Positions 23,580 through 33,418 are shown, counted from the first letter of the stretch. The stretch is DNA of 64,000 bases from Pseudomonas mangiferae (GCF_007109405.1 NZ_VJOY01000006.1:124001-188000); one strand, 5' to 3'. Numbers and translations are program-made. The notes: a model not told the origin generated them from the sequence alone.

Positions 23580-24302
23580 TCAGCGATTCCCGAGGGTGGC
23601 GGTGGCCAAACCGGGAAAGTCTGTGATCAGGCTATCCACACCGAAATCGGCGAGCCGGCGCATCAGGGCCGGCTCGTTCACCGTCCACACCGACACGTGC
23701 AGCCCCTGCTTCTGGGCCTTGGCCAGGCGCTCGGGCGTGCATAGCGTCCAGTTCAGCGCCAGCAACCCGCAGCCGTAGTGGTCGGCCACCTTCAACGGGT
23801 CCAGCCAGGCGTACTCGGCCACCAGGCCACGCTGCAGGTGCGGCGCCTCCCGTTGCAAAGCCCGCAGCACTTCCCGCGAACTCGACGTGACGCAGACCTT
23901 GTCGGCCAGGCCGTGGCGCTCCACCAGCGCGGCGATGGCGGTCACCGTGCGGGCGGCGCGCACCCGCGAAGCGCTCTTCACCTCCAGTTGCCAGTGCTCG
24001 AACGGGCAGCGCTCGAACAGCTCCTCCAGCCGCGGGATCGGGCAGGGCTGCAAGGCGCCGGGACCGCCGAGGCGGGCGTCGTAGGTGACCAGGTTGACGG
24101 CGTCATGCTCCACCACCTTGCCACGGCGGCCGGTGGTGCGTTTCAGGGTGGGGTCGTGGATCACCATCAGCTCGCCGTCGCGGGACAGGTGCAGGTCCAG
24201 CTCGCAGCGACGGACCCCATGTTCCAGGCAGCGCTGGAAGCTGGCGAGCGTATTCTCCGGGACTTCGCCTTTGGCGCCGCGATGGCCATAGATCAGGGTC
24301 AT
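23580..24302 (-). CDS. Glycerophosphodiester phosphodiesterase
   Basis: 240-aa GDPD-family enzyme that hydrolyses deacylated phospholipids to sn-glycerol 3-phosphate and an alcohol. Catalytic motif HRGAKGEVPENTLASFQ (His7, Arg8) and the second acid-base block VIHDPTLKRTTG are intact, as are LEVKSA and SVWTVNEPALMRRLADFGVDSLITDFP. No signal peptide, so cytoplasmic (UgpQ-like rather than GlpQ-like). Its stop faces that of sthA with a 36-bp gap. Upstream it is divergent from the lipoprotein gene across 160 bp containing a CGGGCG/CGCCCG hairpin near 24347-24366. Confidence 0.93.
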   Translation of the reverse strand: MTLIYGHRGAKGEVPENTLASFQRCLEHGVRRCELDLHLSRDGELMVIHDPTLKRTTGRRGKVVEHDAVNLVTYDARLGGPGALQPCPIPRLEELFERCPFEHWQLEVKSASRVRAARTVTAIAALVERHGLADKVCVTSSSREVLRALQREAPHLQRGLVAEYAWLDPLKVADHYGCGLLALNWTLCTPERLAKAQKQGLHVSVWTVNEPALMRRLADFGVDSLITDFPGLATATLGNR

Positions 24303-24462
24303 GCCGATTCCTCGAGGGTGAGAAGATCGCAGTCTGCATAAAAACGCGACGGGCGTGTAGCGCCCGCCCGGTCAATTGTGGGCGAAGCCGTGGCGAAGGC
24401 ATACTCCTGCGATTTTCCCCGCGCCGGCCTGACAGGGCGCGTGGTGCCATCGAGGACCCTGG

Positions 24463-26724
24463 ATGTACCGTTTTCTGCTGTTCAGCATCGCCTGCCTCGC
24501 CGCGCTGCCGGGGTGCTCCCCGGACGTGCCGGAGGCCGATCACCCAGCCATCGGCTTCATCGATACGCCGGCGTCCGGGCAATTCACCCAGGGCCGCGTG
24601 GAGCTGGTGGGCTGGGCGGTGGACACGGATGGCCTGCAGGCGGTGGAAATCCTGGTCAACGGGCGCGACCTGTACGTCGCCCAGACCGGCCTGGAGCGGA
24701 CGGACGTGGCGGCGGCGCGCCCTGACCTGAAGGATGGCCTGCACGCCGGCTTCCGTTTCTCCGCGGACCTGACAAAGACCCTGTCCGGCCAGGACACCCT
24801 GGAGGTCCGGACACTCGACCGACACGGGCATCGCACCACCCTGGCGACCCTGGCCTACACGGGAACGCCCCCTTCGCCCTGGGCGGAGCTGGCCGCGCGC
24901 CATCCTGAGTGGAAGGACGACCCGTTCTACCTGGCGGTGGGCACCAGCGGCCTGACCGATGCGCAGCTGGAGGACTTCAAGGCGGAATATGCCGGCCTGG
25001 ACGGTGCCACCGTGCGCTTCGGCCTGCGGGTGCCGATCCTCTACATGCGCACCACCCTGGGCGCAGCGGCGGACTGGACGTTCGATCCGGCGTTCGATGT
25101 GAGCACCCGCCAGGACGACAAGGTGGTCGCGGAAGACGCCCTGAACCCGGTCATCGCCCTGGCCATCGCCCACCGCGTACCCATCCTCTTCACCCTCAAC
25201 GGTGGCGTCTGGGCCGATGCCCGGGCCACGGCCCCGGCCTGGGACCTGAACGATCACCTGGAAGAGGATCGGGCCAACTGCCAGTGGAGCGAGAAGGGCG
25301 AGGTGTTCCCGGACGACTACCTGAAGAACCTGCCCGGCTCGGAAAGCTCGCCGGAGCTGGCCAATTCCCTGACCCTGAACGTCCATGCCGACACGGTGCG
25401 TGCCTACAAACGCCGCAACCTGCAGGCGGCGGCGCGGATCATCCAGCGCTTCGCCCAGGCGCATCCCGAGCTGTTCATCGGTGTCAACCTCGACCCCGAC
25501 GTTTACCTCAACCCGTTCTTCTCGCGGAAGGCTTGGTTCGACTACAACCCGGGCGCCGTGCAGCAGTTCCGCGAGTGGCTGAGCGCCAGCGGCCCGTACG
25601 CCGAGGGCGGACCCCTGGCCGCCTACCGGCGTGCGCCGATCACCCTGGAACAGGCATCCGCCCTGGCCGGCAGGCCGTTCGCCGACTGGACCCAGGTCGC
25701 TGCGCCGCTACCCACCGAGCAGTTCTGGAAAGATCCCTGGTTCGGCCTCTGGGAGCAGTTCCGTCGCCACCTAGTGGCGCTGCACTACGAGGACCTGGCC
25801 CGCTGGGTTGCGGAGACCGGGATCGATCGGGCGAAAATCTTCTCCTCCCAGGGCTTCAACCCGACCCGGCAGGCCGACACCGCGATGCCGGTCTTCATCG
25901 ACAGCCCGACCAAGCCCTACGACACCGCGGGGGTCAGCATCGAGGGGGCCAAGCCCACCCATGGGCACCTGGGGGCAATTCTCTACGGCGACAGTGCCCG
26001 GGATGCCATTCCCATGGAGAACGGCGGCACCCTGTTCGCCACCCTGCAGGCGTTCGACCCCGACTGGGGCATTCCGGAATTCAACCTGGCCGACCTGGAT
26101 CGCCCACAGCAGGTCGTCGATGCGGACACCGCCTACCGGGCGCTGCTGGGCATCGCCAACAACGGCGTACGGTTTCTCTCGCCCATGGCCTGGAACGGCT
26201 CCAACGGGCTGTTCCAGGGGCAACCCGGGTTCGTCGCCTACACCTCCTGGCGGCACACGCCCCAGGAAACGGTGTTCAAGGACCTGGCCATCCAGCGCCA
26301 GGGCCTGCCTCGCTCGGCCAAGTTGTGGCCGTTCGGCCTGCGCCTCAACGATGCGCTGGATGGCTGGCAGGGCGAGGCCGGCACACGGGTGACGGCGGGA
26401 AGAGGGGCCTTGCAGGCGACCCCGGGCGGTGGCGCGGCGACCCTGCTGTCGCCGCCCCTGGTGCTGGATCCACAACGGCCGCAGCTGCTGGTGCTCGCGG
26501 TGGAAGGAGCGCCTGGCGGGTCGCAGGTGGAAGTGGCGTGGCTGGGGGAGGGCGAAGCGCGCCAGACCCTGCTGCCCCCCACGGCGCTCGACGGATTCCC
26601 CCGCAGCGCGGCCGGCTATGCCCTGGCGCTGCCAGCCACCGGTTCCCGGGCCGGCCGGCTGTGGATCCGCGTCGAGAGCCAGGCGACCCTGGTCATTGAC
26701 CGGGTCGCCCTGATTCCCCGCTGA
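24463..26724 (+). CDS. Large lipoprotein with Ig-like domain and glycosidase-like central domain, function unknown
   Basis: 753 aa. Signal peptide with lipobox ALPGC (Cys18); residues after it are Ser-Pro, not Asp, suggesting outer-membrane sorting. Residues about 28-133 look like a bacterial Ig-like domain (GFIDTPASGQF, VELVGWAVDTDGLQAVEILVNG, HAGFRFSADL, LEVRTLDRHGH), a type that often accompanies carbohydrate-active enzymes. Residues about 135-620 are rich in aromatic and acidic residues with alternating hydrophobic stretches (VPILFTLNGGVWAD, LFIGVNLDPDVYLNPFF, KIFSSQGFNPTR, YGDSARDAIPMENGGTLFATLQAFDPDWGIPEFNLADLD), resembling a TIM-barrel glycoside hydrolase; I cannot name a family. Residues about 630-753 form a beta-rich C-terminal domain. 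GAGGA lies 6 bases before the ATG. It stands alone between divergent and convergent genes. Confidence 0.7.
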   Translation: MYRFLLFSIACLAALPGCSPDVPEADHPAIGFIDTPASGQFTQGRVELVGWAVDTDGLQAVEILVNGRDLYVAQTGLERTDVAAARPDLKDGLHAGFRFSADLTKTLSGQDTLEVRTLDRHGHRTTLATLAYTGTPPSPWAELAARHPEWKDDPFYLAVGTSGLTDAQLEDFKAEYAGLDGATVRFGLRVPILYMRTTLGAAADWTFDPAFDVSTRQDDKVVAEDALNPVIALAIAHRVPILFTLNGGVWADARATAPAWDLNDHLEEDRANCQWSEKGEVFPDDYLKNLPGSESSPELANSLTLNVHADTVRAYKRRNLQAAARIIQRFAQAHPELFIGVNLDPDVYLNPFFSRKAWFDYNPGAVQQFREWLSASGPYAEGGPLAAYRRAPITLEQASALAGRPFADWTQVAAPLPTEQFWKDPWFGLWEQFRRHLVALHYEDLARWVAETGIDRAKIFSSQGFNPTRQADTAMPVFIDSPTKPYDTAGVSIEGAKPTHGHLGAILYGDSARDAIPMENGGTLFATLQAFDPDWGIPEFNLADLDRPQQVVDADTAYRALLGIANNGVRFLSPMAWNGSNGLFQGQPGFVAYTSWRHTPQETVFKDLAIQRQGLPRSAKLWPFGLRLNDALDGWQGEAGTRVTAGRGALQATPGGGAATLLSPPLVLDPQRPQLLVLAVEGAPGGSQVEVAWLGEGEARQTLLPPTALDGFPRSAAGYALALPATGSRAGRLWIRVESQATLVIDRVALIPR

Positions 26725-26730
26725 GATCCT

Positions 26731-27021
26731 CTAGCGGCTGGCGGGGGCGGCCGGCTGGTGGTGCACCACGCTGTCGATCACCCGCCCGCTCTCGAAATAC
26801 ACGGAGAACGTCCGGTAATCCCAGCGGGTGATGGGCGGTCGGCCTACGGGCGGATGTTCCTCGTCCGCCAGGCCGAAGCGCGACAGCACCGCCTTCTGGC
26901 TTTCGCCGCGCGCCGGCACGGACACGTTCGGACTGCCTTGCTGGCCTACGGGGATCGCCAGGGTATCGGCATGGGCGGGGAGGGCGGCCCAGAGGGCAGC
27001 GAGCAGGAGCAGGCGGGGCAT
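26731..27021 (-). CDS. Small exported protein of a conserved Pseudomonas family
   Basis: 96 aa with a signal peptide (MPRLLLLAALWAALPAHADT, probable cut after AHA). The mature part contains VPARGESQKAVLSRFGLADEEHPPVG, then PPITRWDYRTFSVYFESGRVIDSVVHHQ, a compact conserved core seen widely in Pseudomonas with no known role. Predicted periplasmic. Its stop lies 6 bp from the stop of the convergent lipoprotein gene, and it may share a transcript with the PilZ gene 111 bp upstream. Confidence 0.75.
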   Translation of the reverse strand: MPRLLLLAALWAALPAHADTLAIPVGQQGSPNVSVPARGESQKAVLSRFGLADEEHPPVGRPPITRWDYRTFSVYFESGRVIDSVVHHQPAAPASR

Positions 27022-27132
27022 GGCGACTCCGAAGGAAGGGCATTCAACGGTGGACGGGCCGGCAGGATAGCCAGCCGCCGGCGGGAGATGCTGTGACGTG
27101 CTGCAGAGTTCTGCGGCCGGGCGTACCAGGCG

Positions 27133-27717
27133 TCAGGCATCGCCGACGATGCGCTCCCGGGCCATGCGCCGTTCCAGGGCCTGTTTCTGCATGATGTGGC
27201 GGGCCAGCAGCTGGCGCTGGGCATCGGTGACGGACTCGAACTCGGTGCCGATCTCGTACAGCCCGTTGTCGCTCGGCTGGCTGTGGATCACCCGGGCACG
27301 CAGCAGCAACCCCAGGGCTTGGGGCATCAGCACCATCTTCAAGCCGAGGTGTGCGCCTACTGTCAGCGGCTGCGGGTGATTGAAGCTGATGCCCCCCTCC
27401 GACAGCGACACCTGCCGCGGCAGGCCGATCTCCCGCAGCAGGCTCTGGGCCATGGCCTGCCCGATCAGGTCGATGCGCTTGTTCATCACCTTGAAGTAGC
27501 TGGCCAGGGTACGGTCGCGTTCGCCGATGTGGCGCAACAGGTGCTGGGATTCGAAGTCCAGCAGGTGCAGATCGCTCAGCAGGTTGAACAACGGCGAGGC
27601 GTCGTGAAGCGCCTCGCTGCCCAGCGCCTCGGCGCCGCTCAAGGGGGTGATTTCCAGTGCGATCGTATCCTCGATGCGATAGTATTCGCGGCGGTCATCC
27701 GCGTCTCGTGTCGACAT
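27133..27717 (-). CDS. PilZ-domain protein with long helical insertion (putative c-di-GMP receptor)
   Basis: 194-aa cytoplasmic protein. The PilZ RxxxR signature appears at residues 10-14 (REYYR) and the second signature at 104-109 (SLSEGG, for the usual D/NxSxxG), so about 90 residues of predicted helix (LFNLLSDLHLLDFESQHLLRH, YFKVMNKRIDLIGQAMAQ, each part of one insertion) separate the two halves. Classical PilZ domains have about 20-30 residues there. Matches PA2989 in position. The Asp/Asn of the second motif is replaced by Ser, so binding affinity is uncertain. Neighbour lolC is divergent. Confidence 0.82.
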   Translation of the reverse strand: MSTRDADDRREYYRIEDTIALEITPLSGAEALGSEALHDASPLFNLLSDLHLLDFESQHLLRHIGERDRTLASYFKVMNKRIDLIGQAMAQSLLREIGLPRQVSLSEGGISFNHPQPLTVGAHLGLKMVLMPQALGLLLRARVIHSQPSDNGLYEIGTEFESVTDAQRQLLARHIMQKQALERRMARERIVGDA

Positions 27718-27811
27718 GGCGAACCCAAGGCAGCAGTCACTGGTCCGAGTGTAGACGCTGCCGGTCGAGCGCCGCTACAAGGCGTCCTATCCTTTTCACA
27801 TAGCTCCCGAC

Positions 27812-29065
27812 ATGTTCAGACCCTTGCCTGCATTCCTTGGCACGCGCTACACGCGGGCCAAACGCCGCAACCATTTCGTTTCCTTCATCTCCCTCACCTC
27901 GGTCATCGGCCTCGCCCTCGGCGTGGTGGTGATGATCGTTGTGCTTTCCGTGATGAACGGCTTCGATCACGAAATGCGCACCAACGTCCTGGGCATCGTG
28001 CCCCAGGCCAGCATCCAGGGCGAGCAGCCCATCGATGACTGGAAGAAAGCCGCCGAACCCATGGCCCGCCATCCCCAGGTGCTGGCCATCGCCCCCTTCA
28101 CCCAGATGCAGGGGTTGCTGACCAACAACGGCAAGGTCCAGAAGATCCTCATCGACGCCATCGACCCGGCCCTGGAGCCAACGGTCTCCACCCTCGGCAA
28201 CGCCTTCCACAAGGAGGGTGCCCAAGGTTCCCTGGAGGCGCTGCAACCGGGGCGCTTCGGCATCGTCATCGGTAACCGGGCGGCGGAGAAACTGGGCGTT
28301 GGCCTCGGCGACAAGGTTACCTTCGTCGCGCCGGAGGTCTCGGTGACCCCGGCGGGCATGTTCCCGCGGATGAAGCGCTTCACCGTGGTGGGCATCTTCC
28401 ACGTCGGTGCCGGCGAGATCGACGGCTACATGGCCCTGACTCACCTGGACGATGCCGCCCGCCTCCTGCGCTGGAAGCCGGGCCAGGTCCAGGGGCTGCG
28501 GTTGAAGCTGGCCGACCTGTTCGAGGCGCCGCGGGTGGCCTGGGAACTGGCCAAGACCGGTAACTACTACGCCCGCGACTGGACCCGTACCCACGGCAAC
28601 CTCTACCAGGCGATCCGCATGGAGAAGGCCATGATCGGCCTGCTCCTGCTGCTGATCGTCGCGGTGGCGGCGTTCAACATCATTTCCACCCTGGTGATGG
28701 TGGTGAACGACAAGAAGGCCGACATCGCCATCCTGCGCACCCTGGGCGCCACCCCGCGGCAGATCATGGCCACCTTCATGGTGCAGGGCACCATCATCGG
28801 CGTGGTGGGTACCCTGATCGGGGCACTGCTGGGCATCCTCGCGGCGCTCAACGTCAGCCGGGCGATCAGCCTGCTGGAGACGCTGATCGGCCACAAGTTC
28901 CTCGACGCCGAGGTGTACTTCATCGACTACCTGCCGTCCCAGGTGATGGCCGAAGACGTGCTGCAGGTATGCGGCGCCGCCCTGCTTCTGAGTTTCCTCG
29001 CCACCCTTTACCCGGCCTGGCGTGCCGCGCGCACCCAGCCCGCGGAGGCACTACGTTATGAATGA
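27812..29065 (+). CDS. lolC: Lipoprotein-releasing ABC transporter permease LolC
   Basis: Inner-membrane permease of the LolCDE complex, which extracts mature outer-membrane lipoproteins and hands them to LolA. 417 aa, four predicted TM helices: one N-terminal ([23 protein letters not shown]) and three C-terminal ([19 protein letters not shown] and two more), with a large periplasmic domain between. It begins [25 protein letters not shown], nearly identical to the start of lolE in this window. The gene overlaps lolD by 8 bp. LolC versus LolE cannot be fully decided by sequence; order and PAO1 synteny support lolC first. Confidence 0.93.
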   Translation: MFRPLPAFLGTRYTRAKRRNHFVSFISLTSVIGLALGVVVMIVVLSVMNGFDHEMRTNVLGIVPQASIQGEQPIDDWKKAAEPMARHPQVLAIAPFTQMQGLLTNNGKVQKILIDAIDPALEPTVSTLGNAFHKEGAQGSLEALQPGRFGIVIGNRAAEKLGVGLGDKVTFVAPEVSVTPAGMFPRMKRFTVVGIFHVGAGEIDGYMALTHLDDAARLLRWKPGQVQGLRLKLADLFEAPRVAWELAKTGNYYARDWTRTHGNLYQAIRMEKAMIGLLLLLIVAVAAFNIISTLVMVVNDKKADIAILRTLGATPRQIMATFMVQGTIIGVVGTLIGALLGILAALNVSRAISLLETLIGHKFLDAEVYFIDYLPSQVMAEDVLQVCGAALLLSFLATLYPAWRAARTQPAEALRYE

Positions 29066-29741
29066 CAAGGCCGTTCTGAGCTGCCGCGACCTCGGCAAGC
29101 GCTATGAGGAGGGGCCGCAATCGGTGGAAGTGCTGTCCGCCGTGGCGCTCGAACTGTTCCCGGGCGAGCGCGTCGCCATCGTCGGCAGTTCCGGCTCCGG
29201 CAAGAGCACGCTGCTGAACCTGCTGGGCGGGCTCGACACGCCCAGCCACGGCAGCGTCTGGCTGGCGGGCGAGGAGCTGTCCGCCCTCAACGAGCGGGCC
29301 CGCGGCCTGCTGCGCAACCGCGCCCTGGGGTTCGTCTACCAGTTCCACCACCTGCTGCCCGAGTTCACCGCCCTGGAGAACGTCTGCATGCCGCTGCTGA
29401 TCGGCACCACGCCGATCCCCGAGGCACGCCAGCGGGCCACCGCCCTGCTGCAGCGGGTCGGCCTCGGGCACCGGCTGGAGCACAAGCCGGCGGAGCTGTC
29501 CGGTGGCGAGCGCCAGCGGGTGGCGATCGCCCGGGCGCTGGTGAACAACCCGGCCCTGGTGCTGCTGGACGAACCCACCGGCAACCTCGATCAGCACACC
29601 GCCCATGGCATCCAGGAATTGATGCTGGAGCTGAGCGCCTCGTCGCGCACCGCATTCATGGTGGTGACCCATGACCTGCAACTGGCGCAGCAGATGGACC
29701 GTGTGCTGCGCCTGGAAGAAGGCCGGTTGGTAGCGGCGTGA
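29058..29741 (+). CDS. lolD: Lipoprotein-releasing ABC transporter ATPase LolD
   Basis: 227-aa ATPase powering lipoprotein release. Walker [18 protein letters not shown]-loop [21 protein letters not shown] signature [15 protein letters not shown], Walker [13 protein letters not shown] and H-loop VVTHD are all present. The MxxxN-type LolD-specific region between Walker A and signature is consistent with LolD. The ATG at 29058 sits inside the end of lolC (8-bp overlap), and its stop overlaps the lolE start by one base (TGATG), indicating translational coupling in a lolCDE operon. Confidence 0.96.
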   Translation: MNDKAVLSCRDLGKRYEEGPQSVEVLSAVALELFPGERVAIVGSSGSGKSTLLNLLGGLDTPSHGSVWLAGEELSALNERARGLLRNRALGFVYQFHHLLPEFTALENVCMPLLIGTTPIPEARQRATALLQRVGLGHRLEHKPAELSGGERQRVAIARALVNNPALVLLDEPTGNLDQHTAHGIQELMLELSASSRTAFMVVTHDLQLAQQMDRVLRLEEGRLVAA

Positions 29742-30985
29742 TGTTCAGACCTCTCTCGATTTTCATCGGTACCCGCTACACCCGCGCCAAGCGGCGGAAC
29801 CACTTCATTTCCTTCATTTCCCTCACCTCGATGATCGGCCTCGCCCTGGGCGTGCTGGCGATGATCGTGGTGCTCTCGGTCATGAACGGCTTCCAGCGGG
29901 AAATGAGCGTGCGGGTCCTCGGCATGGTGCCCCACGCCACTCTGTGGGCCGACCAGCCCCTGGACGACTGGCGCCAGACTGCCGCGGTCGCCCTGAAACA
30001 CCCGGAGGTGGTGGGCGCGGCGCCGTTCGCCGAGCTGGAGGGCATGCTCTCCTACAAAGGCACCATGCAGCCGATCCAGGTGCACGGCATCGACCCCCGG
30101 GAAGAGCCGAAGGTGTCCATCGTCGGCCAGCACATGGTCCAGGGCAGCCTGGAGGCCCTGCGGCCCGGCGAGTTCGGCGTGGTCATCGGCGAGATCACCG
30201 CGCGTCGCTTCCACCTCAATACCGGCGACAAGCTGACCCTGATCGTCCCCGAGGCGAGCACCGCCCCCGGCGGCATCACCCCGCGCATGCAGCGCCTGAA
30301 CGTGGTGGGCATCTTCAAGGTGGGCGCCGAGCTGGACGGTTCCCTGGGGCTGATCCACTACGCCGATGCCTCGGCCCTGCAGCGCCTGCAACCGGGCCAG
30401 GTGCAGGGCGTGCGCATCGCCCTCAAGGACCTCTACCAGTCGCCGAAGGTGGCCGGGCAGATCGCCGGCGAACTGGGGGCGGGTTTCCATGCGGAAGACT
30501 GGACCCGGACCCAGGGCAGCCTGTTCAGCGCCATGAAGATGGAAAAGACCATGATCGGCCTGCTGCTGATGCTGATCATCGCGGTGGCGGCGTTCAACAT
30601 CATCGCCACGCTGATCATGGTGGTGTCGGACAAGCGCGCCGACATCGCGATCCTGCGCACCTTCGGCGCCACCCCGGGGCAGATCATGGGGGTGTTCATG
30701 GTGCAGGGGTCGGTGATCGGTGCGGTGGGAACGCTGATCGGCGGCGTGCTGGGCGTCATCGCCGCCCTCAACGTCAGCAGCCTGGTGGGCTGGATCGAGC
30801 GCATCACCCACCGGCAGATACTCACCTCCGACGTCTACTTCGTGAATTACCTGCCGTCCGAGCTGCAGGCCGGCGACGTGCTGCTGATCTGCGGCGTGGC
30901 GCTGCTGCTGAGCTTCCTCGCCACCCTCTATCCCGCCTGGCGCGCAGCCAGCACTCAGCCCGCCGAATCGCTGCGTTACGAATGA
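29741..30985 (+). CDS. lolE: Lipoprotein-releasing ABC transporter permease LolE
   Basis: 414-aa second permease of LolCDE, paralogous to LolC across its length, with the same four-helix layout (N-terminal [24 protein letters not shown]-terminal [25 protein letters not shown] and following). The periplasmic domain differs most from LolC. The ATG overlaps the lolD stop by one base; a GTG three bases earlier is rejected as a less likely start. Last gene of the operon; 141 bp without a gene separate it from comEC. Confidence 0.93.
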   Translation: MFRPLSIFIGTRYTRAKRRNHFISFISLTSMIGLALGVLAMIVVLSVMNGFQREMSVRVLGMVPHATLWADQPLDDWRQTAAVALKHPEVVGAAPFAELEGMLSYKGTMQPIQVHGIDPREEPKVSIVGQHMVQGSLEALRPGEFGVVIGEITARRFHLNTGDKLTLIVPEASTAPGGITPRMQRLNVVGIFKVGAELDGSLGLIHYADASALQRLQPGQVQGVRIALKDLYQSPKVAGQIAGELGAGFHAEDWTRTQGSLFSAMKMEKTMIGLLLMLIIAVAAFNIIATLIMVVSDKRADIAILRTFGATPGQIMGVFMVQGSVIGAVGTLIGGVLGVIAALNVSSLVGWIERITHRQILTSDVYFVNYLPSELQAGDVLLICGVALLLSFLATLYPAWRAASTQPAESLRYE

Positions 30986-31126
30986 CGACCCGTCCGGGCG
31001 GTTGAGACCGCCCGGGGCTGATCGGGGCCCATCGCGGGCGCGGGGCGCCGATGGCGTCTACGCTGTGCGGCGGGTGGCGCAGGACGCGCCGCCTCCCCGG
31101 AACGGATTCCAGGAAATTCTTCGCCG

Positions 31127-33346
31127 ATGCGTATCGCGCTACTCGGGCTCGCCCTGGGGCTGCTGCTCCTGCGCGCCCTCCCGCTTCTGCCGCCCCGCTG
31201 GGTGCTGCTGACCCTCGCCCTGCTCGCACTGCCGTTGCTCCTGACGCGCCTGCACCCCCTGGGCTTTGCCCTGCTGGGGTTCGCCTGGGCCTGTCATTCC
31301 GCGCAGATGGCCGTGGACGACCGGCTGGACCGGTCTCTCGATGGCCGGGTCGTCTGGCTGGAAGGGCGGGTGGTCGGGCTGCCCGAGCCCCAGGACGGTT
31401 CGCTGCGTTTCCAGCTGGAGCAGGCCCACTCCCGACGCGGCGTCTTGCCCGCCCGCCTGCGGCTGTCCTGGCAGGGCGCGCCGGACATGCGCGCCGGCGA
31501 GCGATGGCGCCTGGCGGTGAAACTCAAGCGGCCGCGCGGGCTGGTGAACCCCCAGGCATTCGATTACGAGGCCTGGCTGCTGGCCCGGCGCATCGGGGCC
31601 ACCGGCAGCGTGAAGACGGGGGAGCGGCTCGAAGCGGCCACCGGTATCGCCGCCTGGCGCGACCAACTGCGTACGGCCCTGCTGGCGACGCCGGCCCAAG
31701 GCCGGGCCGGGACCATCGCCGCCCTGGTGCTGGGGGATGGCTCGGGCCTGGAGGCCAGCGACTGGCGCCTGCTGCAGGACACCGGCACGGTGCACCTGCT
31801 GGTGATCTCCGGCCAGCACATCGTCATGCTCGCCGGCCTGCTGTATGCCGCGGTGGCCTGGCTGGCCCGTCGCGGGCTCTGGCCCCGGGGCTGGCCGTGG
31901 TTGCCCTGGGCCTGCGCCGTGGCGTTCGCCGGGGCCCTGGGCTATGGCCTGCTGGCGGGGTTCGACGTACCGGTACGGCGGGCCTGCATGATGGTCGGCG
32001 TGGTGCTGGTCTGGCGCCTGCGCTTCCGCCATCTGGGCGTCTGGACGCCCCTGCTGATGGCGATGTGCGCCGTGCTGCTGGCGGAGCCGCTGGCCAGCCT
32101 GCAGCCGGGCTTCTGGCTGTCGTTCGCCGCCGTAGGGTTGCTGGCCTGGACCTTCGCTGGCCGCCTGGGAGCCTGGAATCCCTGGCGCACCTGGTGGCGT
32201 GCGCAGTGGCTGCTGGCGCTGGGGCTGTTCCCGCTGCTGGCGGGGCTGGGCCTGCCCCTGAGCCTCAGCGGCCCACTGGCGAACCTGCTGGCGGTGCCTT
32301 GGGTGAGCGCGGTGAGCGTACCCTTGAGCCTGGCCGGCACGCTGCTGCTGGGCATTCCTTACCTGGGAGATGGCCTGTGCTGGCTCGCGGGCGGTTCACT
32401 GGTGGCCCTGTTCGCCGTGCTGGAATGCATCGCCGCCTGGTTGCCCGCCTGGATTCCGGTGGCATTTCCGCTCTGGAGCGGTGTACTGGCGGGCCTGGGC
32501 GCGCTGGTGCTGCTGCTTCCCGCGGGCGTGCCCGTGCGCCTGCTGGGCAGCTTCCTGGTGCTGCCGATCCTGTTCCCGATGCTGGATCGACCAGCCCCCG
32601 GGCGGGCCGAGGTGTGGATGCTGGACGTGGGGCAGGGGTTGTCGGTGCTGGTGCGCACCCGTGACCACGTACTGCTCTACGACGCCGCGGCCCGCCATGG
32701 CGAGTTCGACCTGGGCGAAAAGGTGGTGGTGCCCTCGTTGCGTGCCCTGGGTGTCGCGCAACTGGACCTCATGCTGCTCAGCCACGCCGACAACGACCAT
32801 GCCGGCGGCGCCCTGGCGGTGAAGAAGGCCCTGGGCACGGGGCGGGTGATCAGCGGCGACGTCGCGGGCCTGCCGGCTCGACTGGGAGCCAAGCCGTGCG
32901 TCGCCTCCGACTGGGAATGGGATGGAGTGCGCTTTGCCACCTGGCGTTGGAGCGCGGCGCGCAATGGCAACGAAGGCTCCTGCGTACTGAGCGTCGAGGC
33001 CAACGGCGAGCGGCTGCTGCTCACCGGCGACATGGGCCGCGCCGCCGAGGCGGCCTGGCGGGCCGAGCATGAGGAACCCGTCGACTGGCTGCTGGCGCCC
33101 CATCACGGCAGCCGCAGTTCTTCATCGGCCGCGTTCGTTCAGGCGACCCGGCCGAGAGCCGTGCTCATCTCCCGGGGCTGGGGCAATGCCTTTGGCCATC
33201 CCCACCCGGAGGTGGTGCAGCGCTATCGCACCGCCGGCGCGCTGCTGTACGACAGCGCCGAGACGGGCGCCGTGCGGATTCGCCTGGGGGCGTTCGACGA
33301 GCCGCTGAAACTGCGCGATCACGCACGTTTCTGGCGGGAAAAATGA
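31127..33346 (+). CDS. comEC: DNA internalisation protein ComEC/Rec2
   Basis: 739-aa inner-membrane channel for single-stranded DNA uptake in natural transformation. Three parts: an N-terminal hydrophobic pair plus DUF4131 OB-like domain (about 1-170), the Competence membrane domain (HLLVISGQHIVMLAGLLYAAV then many TM segments, about 220-480), and a C-terminal metallo-beta-lactamase-like nuclease domain with LDVGQGLSVLVRTRDH and the metal motif SHADNDHAGG (HxDxDH), followed by LLTGDMG and LLAPHHGSRSS. All metal-ligand motifs are intact, so it is probably functional. The start ATG follows AGGAAATTC. It precedes exbB by 72 bp. Confidence 0.94.
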   Translation: MRIALLGLALGLLLLRALPLLPPRWVLLTLALLALPLLLTRLHPLGFALLGFAWACHSAQMAVDDRLDRSLDGRVVWLEGRVVGLPEPQDGSLRFQLEQAHSRRGVLPARLRLSWQGAPDMRAGERWRLAVKLKRPRGLVNPQAFDYEAWLLARRIGATGSVKTGERLEAATGIAAWRDQLRTALLATPAQGRAGTIAALVLGDGSGLEASDWRLLQDTGTVHLLVISGQHIVMLAGLLYAAVAWLARRGLWPRGWPWLPWACAVAFAGALGYGLLAGFDVPVRRACMMVGVVLVWRLRFRHLGVWTPLLMAMCAVLLAEPLASLQPGFWLSFAAVGLLAWTFAGRLGAWNPWRTWWRAQWLLALGLFPLLAGLGLPLSLSGPLANLLAVPWVSAVSVPLSLAGTLLLGIPYLGDGLCWLAGGSLVALFAVLECIAAWLPAWIPVAFPLWSGVLAGLGALVLLLPAGVPVRLLGSFLVLPILFPMLDRPAPGRAEVWMLDVGQGLSVLVRTRDHVLLYDAAARHGEFDLGEKVVVPSLRALGVAQLDLMLLSHADNDHAGGALAVKKALGTGRVISGDVAGLPARLGAKPCVASDWEWDGVRFATWRWSAARNGNEGSCVLSVEANGERLLLTGDMGRAAEAAWRAEHEEPVDWLLAPHHGSRSSSSAAFVQATRPRAVLISRGWGNAFGHPHPEVVQRYRTAGALLYDSAETGAVRIRLGAFDEPLKLRDHARFWREK

Positions 33347-33418
33347 GAACCGGGGCGGTCGGCGGGGGCACCTCCCTATGCTAGAGTGGCGCCACTTTTT
33401 TCAAGGGGATTCGCCACT

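Noticed and set aside
31051-32664. Alternative 537-aa plus-strand frame overlapping comEC
   Set aside because: Arg/Ala/Gly/Pro-rich out-of-frame translation; comEC in the other frame has all three expected domains.
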